64,000 bases of DNA from Larix kaempferi (lineage: Eukaryota; Streptophyta; Pinopsida; Pinales; Pinaceae): positions 2,026,001 through 2,090,000 of the forward strand of contig BSBM01000597.1 in NCBI GenBank assembly GCA_027924585.1, given 5' to 3'. The stretch's first letter is position 1. Each line of letters opens with the position of its first letter. The position numbers were made by a program, and so were the translations under genes. This document shows, piece by piece, positions 1-11,490 of the stretch. The notes beneath the pieces were generated by a model that worked only from the letters and a program-made list of their open reading frames with translations, had not been told where the DNA came from and searched no databases.

Positions 1-355
1 CTACTCATCTTGGGAGTTGCTCAACATCAACCTTCACCATTGAAGGTAATATCGCAAGCACTTGCTTGCCCCCCACTTTTCAATACAAAAAATTATTTAT
101 TATGTTTCTTGTTCTTGATTTTGAAATGTTTACATTATTTGCTTAGATTCTTGTTTAGATCCATGAAAAGTATTGTTTATTTAGTTTATTGTTTTTATTT
201 CTATTGAAACTGCTGCTACTAGTTAGCAGGTGCCCATAGCACTAGGCCTGGTTGCAAAACCGGGCCAACAGGTATTCATCTATCGCTATGACCTATCGAT
301 CCCACCAGTGAAAGAAATCCTCTGTATACGGTGATTCCTGATGGGCACCACCCTG

Positions 356-1123
356 TCATGTCAAGACGTCAGCCCACCGGGTCATGGCTGGGTCGCAGAG
401 ACTATTAGGAGGGACCTCAACCCTCGGACAAAGCCTCGGAACCCGCTCGAAGAAGAAGCTGCATAAAATAATGCCATACCTGAAGTTTTTCACATCCCCC
501 TGCTTGCACTCTGTCAGCTGGGTCTTCATGGACCCCAGTAGCACAGTACACTAGTCAAATATCATAGGCTGCATGCACTATGATGCGTAGAACATAAGTG
601 GCCTCGATGCCTGGTGAAGAGCTTTGGATCCATTGATCCGCACTAAAGTTGCCACGACAACCTTCATACTCAGGTTTACTATGGCTCGGATGGGCACCTG
701 ACTTCCCACTGCTCGAGTATTTGGAACACAATATCTCTCTATGTAGTCGGGGATAGTGATCCCACCACCCACAGTCCGAGATCAAAGACTATCCACCTCA
801 CCTCGGTGGGACAAACCTGTGATGAAATAGATATCTTCCACCTCAAATGAAAGTATTTTCCTGTCTAGGTTGAAGTTCTGTGCATCAACATCCCAATAAT
901 CTATCAAACGATGGAGCAAGAGGTTTTTGGACCTCAAATCCCCTATGATCCAGAACTTGTATAAACCACATGCTTGCAATGCTTGATGTGCATGCAGATT
1001 AACCTCATCTACTAGGTCATGTTCCCTCTCCATCCACTCTAGAACCATCCTGGAGTGAGAAAAAACAAAGATTTTAGTCAATTTCCTTTGCAAAATCAAC
1101 TTCACGGCCATACCCACGGGCAA
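356..1123 (-). pseudogene. Decayed plant-mobile-domain (PMD)-like ORF
   Basis: One minus-strand reading frame runs from 1123 down to about 356, broken by in-frame stops near 782, 578 and 545. The first 113 codons include LLLHRLIDYWDVD and VEDIYFITGLSHRGE, the pattern of plant mobile domains: a 'leaving the region to a new owner' helix followed by a D-V-x-x-L-x-G-L core. The second part reads IPDYIERYC and MKVVVATLVRING. The third reads NFRYGIILCSFFFERVP. All three blocks have counterparts in the same order in the ORF at 28408-29717 (IRVIGS-type block, NFSYASFLCCFFFKRVP). Such ORFs occur as host genes of the MAIN/MAIL family and as extra ORFs in gypsy elements. I infer that this is the extra ORF of a gypsy element extending beyond the left edge, but no LTR was identified. 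The family call is moderately secure; the parent element is a guess. Confidence 0.6.
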
Positions 1124-4015
1124 ATTTGCATGCAGTGGTGGGTACCCGTGGTCAACCTGTGCATTGACTACGAGTATGATGCCCTACCTGCAACCCGCAT
1201 AGTAGTATCCCGTGGGTAGTGTCGAATCCATTTAGGGCTTGGCTAAACTAAAAATCCAACCAATAAAATTTGAAATAAAAACATCGAAATGGAAGATGGG
1301 GATGAGATTACCAACTTGCTCTGGATGGTTCGATGATCAAATGCCTGTAGCTCCCGGAATCAACAACTGAACTTTGAGGTGAAAACTGACCACACTTGTC
1401 TATAGTTTTTTCCATTTAATGTTGTTATGGACTAATATAACGTCTTGGAGTAGCATTTTTGACTAGATCTCTCTCGCGGAAGTTGTTTCCGAGCATTTCA
1501 CACCTACGGTAGGTACGTTTCACACCTGGCATATAGGTTAGATGTCATTTTCACATGCATTATGCATTTGACCTTTTGACCACTTTCAAAAACCCTAGGT
1601 GCGACCCCGCTTCTTAACTGACACGGAACCTTCACACTTCTATAGAAGTGTCATTATGTGGTGGTAGGGATTTTCCGAACATGGGTGATTCGTATTTTAT
1701 GAGCAGAAAGAAATGAATACAGATTATTATCAGATGCTTAACACAAAATAACAGAGATACAGTAAAACTGGTTTTCTATTCAATAAGGAAATAAGCTAGA
1801 ACTGTAAAATGCAGCAGAAAACAAGCTTGCTGGAATGGTGGCGGCTTATCTCTGAGAAGAGATGTGACGGCTGCGCTCATTTCGCAAGAAGATGGTTACA
1901 ATGAGGCTCTCAAGGACTTTTACAATAAACAGGAATGTCAAAAACCCTAGACATCCAAAAACCTAACCCTAGGAGATGAAGCGCCAAAAGTCATGTGGGC
2001 CCTGTTTGGGTAAGTTAGTACATCAACTTCCCGGGGTCGTAACTTTTGCATACGATCTCCGTTTGGGGCGCTCGGTAGCTCGTTGGAAAGGTCTATCCGA
2101 GATTTACAACTTTTGACTAGGGCCAAATGCATGCCAAAGGCATCCATTTGGCCCCCCAAATTGCCAAAAAAGGTCGTTTAGGGCCTCAAAATGGCCCCGG
2201 AAGTTCAGGACCTGAAAAACTGCTAAAAATAGTACAATACCAAAATTGCCATAAAACTGTTTTGAGCCAGTTGGGAAGGTGGGTGGCCACCAATATCCAC
2301 CTGGATCAATGGGTACCCTAGTTAGAATCCTTTTGTGCATTATGGCACCCATGCCGTTGTTTATCCTTAGGATTGGGACTCCTTTGTAGTTACGCCATGA
2401 CGTTGTGATAAAGACTCATACTCTACTTTGTCTTATGCTGGCCATCTCCCTCAAGGACTCCTCTCATTTATATCATGTTGTGATTGCATTGCATCATCCT
2501 GCTTGCCGCTTGAGCCTTGTGCCGGCTCCCACTTACTCAGTTGTTAGCCTGGTGCCTAGGCACTTCTCCCTGTCGAGCCTTGCAGAGCTTCCATTTGTCC
2601 TTCACAATTTGATGACCTTTTGACCCTGAGGGAACATACCCCCGAGTGTCCACATCCTGCATGCACTTCCTTGCATTGATCATAGGTATGTTCCATTGCT
2701 TGGGACTAGTATGCTCGCTACTTGATACTCGTTCCCTCACTTGTTGTACTATAAGCAATTTTATTCTTTTTCAAGCTTTTCCCAAATATGAAAAAGACCA
2801 AAAAATTAAATATTCCAAAAATCCGGATGGGATTATAATTACTACTTCTAGTTGGCAGCTGTTGTGTCGCCTTTGAACAGAGCATTCATTCCACTTTGTA
2901 CATTATGAGTCGGGACTATAGTTGGACCTTAGGAGTTGTTCTTGTTTCTTAGTTTTCTTCACCAATTAGTTAAGCTTCCAGTCATTATGGAGCCCTTTGT
3001 GGTGCCTCCTGCATCACACAGTCTATATCGAGTCTATGCTACCTGAGTCTATCCATATGCTCATGCTCTTGTTCAAAGGAAGTCCTGAAACCACAGTCGG
3101 CCACTCCTCAGATCTCTTGTTTATTGCATGTCGGCCATCCTTATTGAGTCAGTCTGTTTCACCTGAGCTCTTCCAAATCTTTTATCATAGCTGGTACCTC
3201 ATGCTAGTTGATGGGGTATGCCTTAATTCCATCCTTCCAACGAGTCTTGTTCTGTCGACTTCAACCCATTTATTTTGGGACTTGAGGCTTAGAGTTTGGT
3301 TGAGTACCTTGAGGCTTGCAGTCATTAGTGGCATGCTCTCTCTCCATCGATAGTTTTGGGAATACATCAATGTCCCCTGATCGATGGATTCATCCTAGTG
3401 TTCGACTTCAACACATCTATTCGCACTCCGATGATTGTGCTCTGTGCCTTGATGCCCATTTTCATTATCGGTGGGTTATCTCACGTTTGTTAATGGTATA
3501 CATCATTGATCGGTAATCAAACGATGTCACATTAGGTTCGACCCCAACTCCTTTATTCACTTGATGGGACTTGCACAGTCGAAGACTTGTGTAGAAGACC
3601 CCAGGTGATAGTGGCATTCAGTATGCTACTTATTATTATGATTTTACATCTGAGATATCACCTCTCAGACATCAGCAGTTTGTACCTCCAATTTGCACCA
3701 GTTGTTTCTTTTTCAGCAGGAGACCATATCTTACTGTAGAGGGATCATGGTTATGATCACTTATGACATGTATTCATTATGTACTGCCTATTCATGGCCA
3801 TTGTATCATATTATTGTACTATACTGACATGTATTCAGGGATACTATTGTATTATGACGAGTGAGTTGCTCCTTCCACTTGTGTCTCCATCACTCCACTT
3901 ATGAGATTTATAATGTATTTCGGCCATCGTAGCATCAGTCTCTGGCCTCACACATTAGGGGGCATCTGTACAATGGAATTTTCCACCTTGTGAGCATAAG
4001 CATTCTTTGTCCTAC
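1124..4015. other. Unassigned intergenic sequence, no supported gene
   Basis: Short ORFs occur on both strands, but none shows a recognisable domain and several overlap one another antisense. The stretch around 1680-2360 has the look of an LTR or leader (mixed composition, ACCCTA words, no ORF), but I could not find a second copy in the window. The piece from 2400 to 4015 is likewise non-coding to my eye. It is the left flank of the solo LTR that starts at 4016. Confidence 0.5.
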
Positions 4016-4563
4016 TGTTGATGTATATGTAACTTCGGAATGTATTTCACATATATGTATATTGTATTCCTATAGAGATGTTATTATTCCTCTATACAGA
4101 AGTGTCGTCATTTATATTGTAAGTGTCGTAACTTATACTTGATGGGTTATTAGACCACCCTAGTGGGGGTTGGCCCAGTCAGCATTATGTTAAGTGGTTA
4201 AGCTGAGGCCGACCTAGTTGAGTAAAGGTCAAGTCAAGTTAGTGTATAAATAGAGAGTGTGTCTCTCTCATTTTACACATTCTATTCTCTCACTCACACT
4301 TGGGAGAGTGGCGCAATTGTGGGGGAGGAGGCTCTACTGCTAGGAGAAGACTATCTCTTGTATTCTGGTTGTATCATTGCTCTATCTATCTCTGAGGAAG
4401 TTATTGGGGTTTTTCACCTTTATGGTTTTCCCCAAGTAAACTCTGTGTCTCTTGTGTGCTTGCATTATTGTGTCCATGATTGATATGTTGTAGATTTGTT
4501 GTACATGTTGTTCTCTCAGTTAAGATCCTAGATAAGATTGAAGTAAATTCTGAAAATTTAACA
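4016..4563 (+). mobile_element. Solo LTR of a copia element related to element C
   Basis: This 548-bp segment begins TGTTGATGTATATG and ends TTTAACA. It is the reverse-complement-oriented relative of the copia C LTRs (8021-8656, 14168-14805). It shares the TGTCGTAACTTATACTTGATGG segment region, the wording around the TATA box, the repeated GAGATGTTATTATTCC block and the CTCAGTTAAGATC tail. The flanks are CCTAC on the left and CCTAT on the right, a 4/5 target duplication. No internal copia coding sequence adjoins either side, so it is best read as a solo LTR left by intra-element recombination. It lacks one of the tandem CCTATAGAGATG units present in the C LTRs, which accounts for part of the length difference. 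Confidence 0.75.
4245..4253 (+). promoter_or_regulatory. TATA box of the solo LTR
   Basis: TATAAATAG lies in the same relative position as the TATA boxes of the element C LTRs and is followed about 30 bp downstream by a CTCTCTC pyrimidine-rich tract. It is the likely U3 promoter of the former element. Confidence 0.55.
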
Positions 4564-5289
4564 CCTATAGGATCCATTTCATTGACTCACATCCACTTTA
4601 TATCCTACAGACACTATTTTTCCCCTATACGCTAGCTGCATCATTACAGTGGGCGTACCCGCGAGTTGCATCACTATAGCCCACGGGTAGCATGTAAAAT
4701 GGTAAAAATCACTAGTTTATTACTTTTTATTCCCAAAAAGCCATTATAGGGTGACCTTTGACCCTCCATCTACCCAAGAAATGCCTCGATGTGTCCTTTC
4801 ACTTACCTTTGAGAGGACTATATATTGAGCACATATGGCTTATGGACAAGAGGAGAAAGAAGAGCAAGAGAACTCTAGTGGATTTTTTCCCTATCTTGAG
4901 TCTACACTCATTGATCCTTGTAGTTGTGAACCCCTTATGTTCACCTTCCAAACTCCTACCATAGTTTGAGTTTTCCATTCATGGAGGATTGAAGTGGTGG
5001 AGGCACAAGTGGATTGATCTAGATCTTGGTTCAGATTACTTGCTAGCAAGAGGTCGTATCACATTGTACTTCTTCTTGTTTATTAATGGAAATACTCATA
5101 TTCTCATCCATTAATGTTGTGAATGTTGTTTACATTACATTGGGTTGCATTTACTTATAATATCATGGACCATTGCTATTGATGATGTTAGTGTTGTTTA
5201 TATATTATATGTACTTGTTTTATACTGGCTATCAAGACTAATTTGCAGATTCAAGTGCACGGATTGAAATCTCCAATGGGGATCTACAT
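4564..5289. other. Unassigned sequence before the CACTA relic
   Basis: No domain is recognised. A plus-strand frame near 4833-4970 reads a short acidic peptide (AYGQEEKEEQENSSG). It might be part of the CACTA transposase N-terminus, but it matches no motif I know. A CACTA word at 4614 looks like chance. Confidence 0.35.
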
Positions 5290-5863
5290 CAAACGTTGGA
5301 TCGAGGTTGGTTATATTCTTCATTATCTTAGCATTGTCATTTATATAGCATAGAATTGAGAATAGAGTTAATTTCTGGTAGTCAGCTGTCTGTAGTGGTC
5401 TACCCCAAGCCATAGTGAGTTTTCTCCAATACAATACCATAACACCACAGGTCTTGTAACAAAAGGTTATCATGGATGTAAATGTTTTCGAACTTCTTTG
5501 AAGGATAATTGGTCTAGAGAGATATGAAATTTAGTGTACAACTACTCGAGGGTATTCCTCTGATAAAACCACCCTTATAGAAGAGAAACATCTTCTTTCA
5601 TTGGTAAACCAGAGAGAACCCAAAGGCATGAAATAATGACACTAGATGACTGGATTATGGAATATGATAGAGAGAAGAAGAAGGAATTTGCAGAGATGTT
5701 CAATTCAAATAGGGAACCTATGGTCGATGATCCTTAATTCAACACCTATATTGAAAAAATTCCCATCGGGATGAAAAGGAAATCGGTATTTTATGAGATC
5801 CCATATTGGGAGCATCTTAAGATTTCCCACGTACTAAATTCCATGCATATATTCAAATATGTT
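5290..5863 (+). pseudogene. CACTA (En/Spm) TNP2-type transposase, 5' part
   Basis: Plus-strand frames near 5440-5490 read GLVTKGYHGCKCF, corresponding to the W-x-TKG-x-x-x-C-x-x-C zinc-binding block of CACTA transposases. Near 5790-5863 the frame reads YEIPYWEHLKISHVLNSMH, the conserved 'P-Y-W-x-x-L-x-x-x-H-x-x-D-V-M-H' block. The frame breaks repeatedly between them. The last codons run directly into the target duplication of element A. Removing A and one ATGTT copy joins this frame seamlessly to 43292 (FKYV then SSSFWWHIS), which confirms that both halves are one gene split by the insertion. The transposase would act on the CACTA terminal repeats in the nucleus. This copy is dead. Confidence 0.75.
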
Positions 5864-6607
5864 TGTTGATGCAACGTCTATCGACAGGGGTTCACTTTGC
5901 ACTGTCACCAACAAACTACCAACCTAAACTCCCTTACACACTAGCCTAGTAAGGTGTAACCCTTTCCAGCAACACTTGCAGAGCAAGTGCAGTCTCACTC
6001 GAGATGGATAAGGGGGCTACTAGAACAAAGTTTCCGTAGTGGAGTTCAGGATATGATTTCAACACACAATACCCTTGTAATAACCAGAGATCATAACATT
6101 CGTAGAATACTATCAATTCATCATTCGCACATTAAGTCATTCGCAGAGTACAACAGATAACAAAAATTTAGAACAACATATTCAACTTACTTATTCAGAT
6201 TAACAGTACTTCTTAAACCCATAGCATATTTGCATTAAAGATACTCTAAAAAAGTCACATTCATCATCACATAAAACTAGAAACAGAGATTGCACCATAA
6301 TCGAACATCTTCATTCATTCACTAACCCTGTGGAATGAACCTCGCAGAAACAGTCAATACACCATGTTGCGAATACAAAACAGACCCAAAAGATAGGATC
6401 AATCCTAAAAAATTGGCTGCTATTAGGCTTACAATCCTACTCTATTTATATGCTTCTATTTGGTTACAACACGGTCCACATGACCAAATTAACTAATCTA
6501 ACAATTCTTGCGCTTCCGCGAACTCTGCGAATGGTCCTTCTTTCGCAAAATGACCCTTTCACACCTATCAGCTTCCTCACTTCCTGTGGACTTATCTTGT
6601 GCCAACA
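5864..6607 (-). repeat. 3' LTR of gypsy A
   Basis: It is collinear over its full length with 42543-43286 and has the same length (744 bp). A minus-strand TATA (the CTATTTATATG region) is conserved. No strong polypurine tract is visible just inside at 6608; it has probably eroded. Confidence 0.9.
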
Positions 6608-7547
6608 GGACCCTAACACAAACTTGTGACTCATCCCGATCCACTTCAACTGGAAACTGCTGTTTGGTACCCATCCTTCGCTGTGCTCTACTTTTGAAAC
6701 TGTTCTTGCCATCTGGAGCTCTTTGTTGTGTACTTCTCAACTTCATTCGTTGGTTCGTTGTCATGTACTTGAACTCGTCCTCCAGTCTCTGGAAACCTTG
6801 ATCATATACCTCTTCGGACTCTGCTGGCTCACTTCACGCTCATTCCAAACTAGGAAACGTTTCATTGACGCTGCCAAGGTGGGAAATAGGTTGACTGCTC
6901 CGGCACATCTGTTTCACACCTTGGATTGCCTCTTACCAGGGCCAGGGGGCTGCCGCCCCTGGTATTCTGGTGGTCACTAGGACCGTGAATATTCTAACTA
7001 CCACCACGCACTTAGACATCTCGGTTAAGATCTTGTCTCTGCTTTTCCCGAGTGTCCACGCTGCTACCTTCTGTGGTTGTTCATGCACACTCGTCGTTCT
7101 TGCCCTCAACGCACCTGGGGTGCTTCCGCACGAAATGAAATAGATCATTTCCATAGCTTCCTTGGAATTCCTAACTTAACTGTCTTCTAGATCAACTTAT
7201 AGCATAGGTTCCTCTCGGCTAATAGATACTTCCTTTCCTAGATAGCCTTTTGTGCCTGCTTTTATGCTTGTTCGTTGCGTCTTTGATGCATGATTCTGAA
7301 ATTATTGCCAAATATTTATGCATGCTCTTCGGATCATGTCATCCTGTCCTTCTGTCATCTTTGGATCTGCACCGCTCATGGTCGGACTTGACTCCTCACG
7401 TTCCAATAGTGTGAAGCATCGAACGCAGCATAGTTGGCCATGCTTCCGTTTCTGCGTGCCAATCGTACGAAGCATCTGGCATGTTTCCGCTATCTGTCTT
7501 TTTCCATTTTTATTTTATTTTTTCACCATCTCTGGTTCTCATCTGAT
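6608..7547 (-). other. 3' untranslated internal region of gypsy A
   Basis: This lies between the end of the integrase frame (stop at 7548-7550) and the 3' LTR. No domain-bearing ORF occurs on either strand. The short ORFs here are chance frames. Confidence 0.6.
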
Positions 7548-8020
7548 CTAAGTTGGATCATGGTGATAGGGATTCATCCTATTCCCATTTATTAATTTAG
7601 GTAACAGTACTCCATCCAAACTTTGTAACTGCATCGCGCCTTCGTCGGTGACAAAAGTTATGACGTATGGTCCTAACCAGTGCATTTGCAACTTACTTGG
7701 GTGTTTCGCAAACTTACTGTCATATAGAAAAATTGTATCCCCATTCTGAAAGTGCTTCGACTTGACATGGCGGTCGTGCCACGCCTTTTGTCAGTCTTTT
7801 TCTACTTTCTAATGGAACCCTGGGATGAATCGATCTTCATCAAGCTGTATTAGTTGTGTCAACCGTTCCTCCATCACGCCATCGTCGCTCATCCCTATTG
7901 TTGCTACAATGTGCAAGCTCAGTTCAATGTATTCCATCGGCATAAGTGCTTCCTGGTAGTAAACAAGCTTAAATGGAGTTTGGCCAGTCAGTCGTTTGCA
8001 TGTGGTGCATATTCCCAAAG
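7548..8020 (-). pseudogene. Gypsy A integrase, C-terminal part
   Basis: The minus-strand frame reads TCKRLTGQTPFKLVYYQEAL and then EYIELSLHIVA, the end of the rve integrase core, followed by a long helix region with RLTQLIQLDEDRF. A later frame reads LYDSKFAKHPSKLQMHWLGP, the GPY/F-type C-terminal module that contacts DNA, and ends NPYHHDPT-stop at 7548. The core is continuous with the integrase segment ending at 14811 once copia C is removed (IPAVLF on one side, TCKRLTG on the other). At least one frameshift separates the core end from the C-terminal module. No chromodomain is seen after it. Confidence 0.85.
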
Positions 8021-8656
8021 TGTTAGTTTTTCAGAATTTTCAATCTGATCTAAGACCTTAACTGAGAGAATAACATGTACAGCATATCTACAACATATCT
8101 ACAGCATATCAATCATGGACACAATAATGCAAGCACACGAGACACGGAGTTTCACCAGGGAAAACCAATAAGGTGAAAAACCCCACAACTTCCTTAGAGA
8201 TAGAAAGAGCAATGATACAACCAAAGTACAAGAGATAGCCTTCTCCTAGCAGCTGATCCTCTTCCTCACATGTGTGCCACTTTCTGAGTGATGGAAGAGT
8301 GAGTAATGAGTGATCAAATAGAGATCTCCCGATCTCTATTTATACTTGTCCTGTCTTGCCCAATAAACCAGTGGGGCCGACTTGTCTAACTTAGCCTAAT
8401 AACCCATGGTTATATTAAACCGGGCCGACCCCACACTTGGTGGTCTAATAACCCATTTACCACATGACTCATATAGGGCCGACCCCATCAAGGTGGTCTA
8501 ATAACCCATCAAGTATAAGTTACGACACTTATGTATAGAGGAATAATAACATCTCTATAGGAATACAAACACTTCCGTATAGAGGAATAATAACATCTCT
8601 ATAGGAATACAATATACATGGGTAAAATACATTCTGAAGTTACATATACATCAACA
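8021..8656 (-). repeat. 3' LTR of copia C
   Basis: A 636-bp copy of the 5' LTR at 14168-14805. It contains an extra short duplication near its plus-strand start (the CATATCTACA words) and has lost one of the internal units, so the lengths stay similar. The adjacent CTCCCTCTTTAC on the plus strand is the polypurine tract read on the minus strand. Confidence 0.9.
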
Positions 8657-8917
8657 CTCCCTCTTTACTAGGAAGGTATTTCTCGACACAGATCTGCTAG
8701 CACAAGTCTTCTTCTCTGGATCATCATCAGCGAATCATCGTCCTCGAATCATCATCATCGTCACTGCTGCTGCTATCTTAATCAATCTCCAATCTACTCG
8801 TCATTGGAAGTTCTATAGATCCAGTCCTTTTTCATACTGGATATAGGCCCACCACTTGTAGGTCTTCATCATCACTGGCCATACTATGGAATCCTCAGGA
8901 CTTATTACGTGAGTCAC

Positions 8918-9425
8918 AATGCCTCGAAAGAGTATCCCAGGACCATTTATGTGCCGAAGCACGACCGTCACAAAACCTTAAAAGAGTGTCTTGCTAAGCA
9001 AGATCTCTAAAGAGCATCTAAGGCCTTTTTCATCATGTCCAGATCTCCAAGACTTATTACATGTGACCCCTACCATAATGCCTCGAAAGGGAATCCCATG
9101 ACTTATTATGGGCACACAGCCCAACCTATCGGATCTCGCAGATCTACGTAAATGTTTTCATGGAAATGCCTCGAAAGAGAATCCTAGGACTTATTACGGG
9201 AAAACAGACCAACCTATCAGATCACCCAAGTCTACTTACATGCCATAGGACAATGCCTCGAAAGAGCATCCCAGGCTGTTACAAGCACACAGCTCTACTT
9301 GTCGGATCTCCTAGGTCTACTTATATGTCCTCCCAGAGCAATGCCTCGAAAGAGCATCCTAGGATGTTACAAGCACACAGCTCTACCTGTCGGATCTCCC
9401 AGGTCTACTTATATGCTCATCTACA
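8918..9425. repeat. Tandem array 1 in copia C 3' region
   Basis: About five imperfect copies of a roughly 80-bp unit. Each begins near AATGCCTCGAAAGAG, passes through CACACAGC and TCGGATCTC, and ends near CTACTTATATG. The plus-strand ORF at 9160-9609 is only the translation of this array. The array lies between the end of pol and the 3' LTR. Confidence 0.8.
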
Positions 9426-9469
9426 TAACTTGTCCACGGCCACAAAGTATCAACCTGATACTCACCATA

Positions 9470-9860
9470 CATCATCACATGATCAACTTGATCAGCATCA
9501 CTGCATCGTCCTGATGCATGTCATCTGGAGAAACATCCTGAAGCTCATCATCCATGATCAACCTGATCATATAATGCATCCACCTGATGCATACCAAGTA
9601 TCTAGTTGATACATATCATCATACATGATCCACCTGATCATACAATGTATCCACCTGATACATACACAGATACATGATCCATCTGATCATACAATGTATC
9701 CACCTTATATATATCAACATACATGATCTACCTGATCATACAACGTATCCACCTGATACATATACAGATACATGGTCCAAGCATCCAACATGATGCATAT
9801 ACATATACATGATCCAGCTGGTCATAACAAGCATCCAACATGATGCATATGCAGAGCAGT
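9470..9860. repeat. Tandem array 2 (ATGATC...GATCAT hairpin units)
   Basis: Repeated words TACATGATCCACCTGATCAT and ATGTATCCACCTGATACAT occur in alternating tandem copies, 50-60 bp apart. Each word is itself an inverted repeat around a CCACCT or AACCT core, so single strands could fold into serial small hairpins. It lies next to array 1 and is also non-coding. Confidence 0.8.
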
Positions 9861-9964
9861 AACTGGAGCATCATCCTGATGCTCATCATCCAGTGCTTAC
9901 ATCCACAGCCATGGGAAGGATCCTCCTCTCACCATGCTTGGAATGGCTCCTGCAAATGTGTCCA

Positions 9965-11490
9965 TCACTTCTTCCTCGAAGTGTCATCAATCTGAAGAAC
10001 ACCAAGCCTCTCTCTGAAGTACTTGAACTTCACTCTAGCTAATGGCTTCGTCAACACATCTACAACCTGCTCTTCCGTCGCAACATACAGGAGCTTCACT
10101 GCTCCTCTCTGCACCATATCCCTGATATAGTGATATTTTATCTCAATGTGTTTCGACCTGTTGTGGAACATCGGGTTCTCAGACAACTTCACACAACTCT
10201 AGTTGTCACAAAAGATACCAGTAGCCTCCAGTGGGAGATCAAATAACTCAGATAGTAGCTTCCGGAGCCATACTGCCTCACAACTAGCCGAACAAGCTGC
10301 AACATACTCTGCTTCGGCTATACTCAGTTCTATGCAGGACTGCTTCCTGCTAAACCAAGAGATCACACCTGATCCCATACTGAAGCAGCACCCAGAAGTG
10401 CTCTTCCTATCTGTAGCACTACCTGCGCAGTCTGAATCAACATAACCCTGTAGGTTAAACTTTTGATTCACATCATACTTGATCCCATAATCAATTGTAC
10501 CATTCAGGTACCTCAGATTATGCTGAACACCTCTGAGATCTATCAGGAACTAGCTCAATGTGTTCGCCGCAAAGCAAATATCTAGTCTCCTGTTAGTCAG
10601 TTACATCAAGGACCCAATAATCTGATGATACATAGTGACATCAAATGGATCAGATGAAGCATCACACAGAAGCTTCAGGTTCGATACCATAGGTGTGTCC
10701 ATGGCCTTACAGTCCATAATAATGAACCTCTTCAAGTTCTCTACTGCATACTTCCCTTGTCCAAGGAAGATTCCATCTGCACTCTGCCACACCCCATGCC
10801 TAGAAAGTAGTGCATCATACTCAAGTCCTTCATCTTGAACTCAGCAGCAAGCTTCCTCTTGATATCAACAATCAATCCATCCTCTCCTGTTATAAACAGG
10901 TCATCCACATAGAAGAGTAGTATCACAGGATTGCCTTCCTCAACCTTGTAGTAAAGGTTGGAATCTTCTTTACTCTTAGTAAAGCCCAAACTGGATAGAA
11001 ATCTATCTATCCTACCATACCAAGTCCTAGGAGCTTGATTCAAGCCATACAAGGCTTTCTTCAGTCTGCACACATATGACTCCCTGTCATGTGTCTCAAA
11101 ACCAAATGGCTGCTCCACATACACTTCCTCCTCGACTACACCATTCAAGAAAGTTGTCTTGACATCCATCTAGTGTATCTTCCATTTCATCACTGCAACT
11201 AGAGCAAGTACTCAACTGATGGAAGTGTACCTGGATACAGGAGCAAAAGTCTCTTCATAGTCTATCCCCTCTTTCTGGGAGAAGCCACGAGCTACAAATC
11301 TCGCTTTGTATTTCTCTACGCTGCCATCTGCAGCATACTTAATCTTGTAGATCCACTTGGAAGACACAACAGACTTCCCTTCAGGTCTTGGGACTACATC
11401 CCAAACATCATTCTTCATGATTGACTGGTACTCCTTGATCATGGAATTCTTCTTGAATCTTGAGAACTTCAATATCTTCAATATCTTCAA
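9965..11490 (-). pseudogene. Copia C reverse transcriptase-RNase H
   Basis: Minus-strand frames from 11490 down to 9965 give the copia RT start (DVWDVVPRPEGK, KARFVARGFSQKEG), the middle (MDVKTTFLNGV, KKALYGLNQAPRTWY) and the catalytic box FYVDD. After a frameshift near 10790 they continue to RNase H (GYVDSDCAG, DRKSTSGCCFS, AEAEYVAACSA) and a tail, TKPLARVKFKYFRERLG. RT would copy element RNA and RNase H would remove it, in cytoplasmic particles. Stops occur near 11211, 11170 and 10600. YVDD is intact. The upstream end at about 11490-11470 joins sequence that is not copia. No integrase, protease or gag precedes it. Confidence 0.88.

Noticed and set aside
4612-4640. CACTATTTTTCCCC as the 5' end of the CACTA element
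   Set aside because: Does not match the reverse complement of the candidate 3' end (CACTACAACAC), and no subterminal repeats accompany it.
6464-6980. Overlapping ORFs on both strands at the edge of the A LTR
   Set aside because: They start in the LTR and run through its border; the other LTR copy does not keep them. Shadows of LTR sequence.
8641-8790. TCATCATCATCG-rich stretch as a CRISPR-like or satellite array
   Set aside because: Short, irregular low-complexity sequence with no spacer pattern, in a plant retrotransposon.
9160-9609. 149-residue plus-strand ORF
   Set aside because: Pure translation of the ~80-bp tandem array in copia C; repeated peptide units, no start context, antisense to the element.
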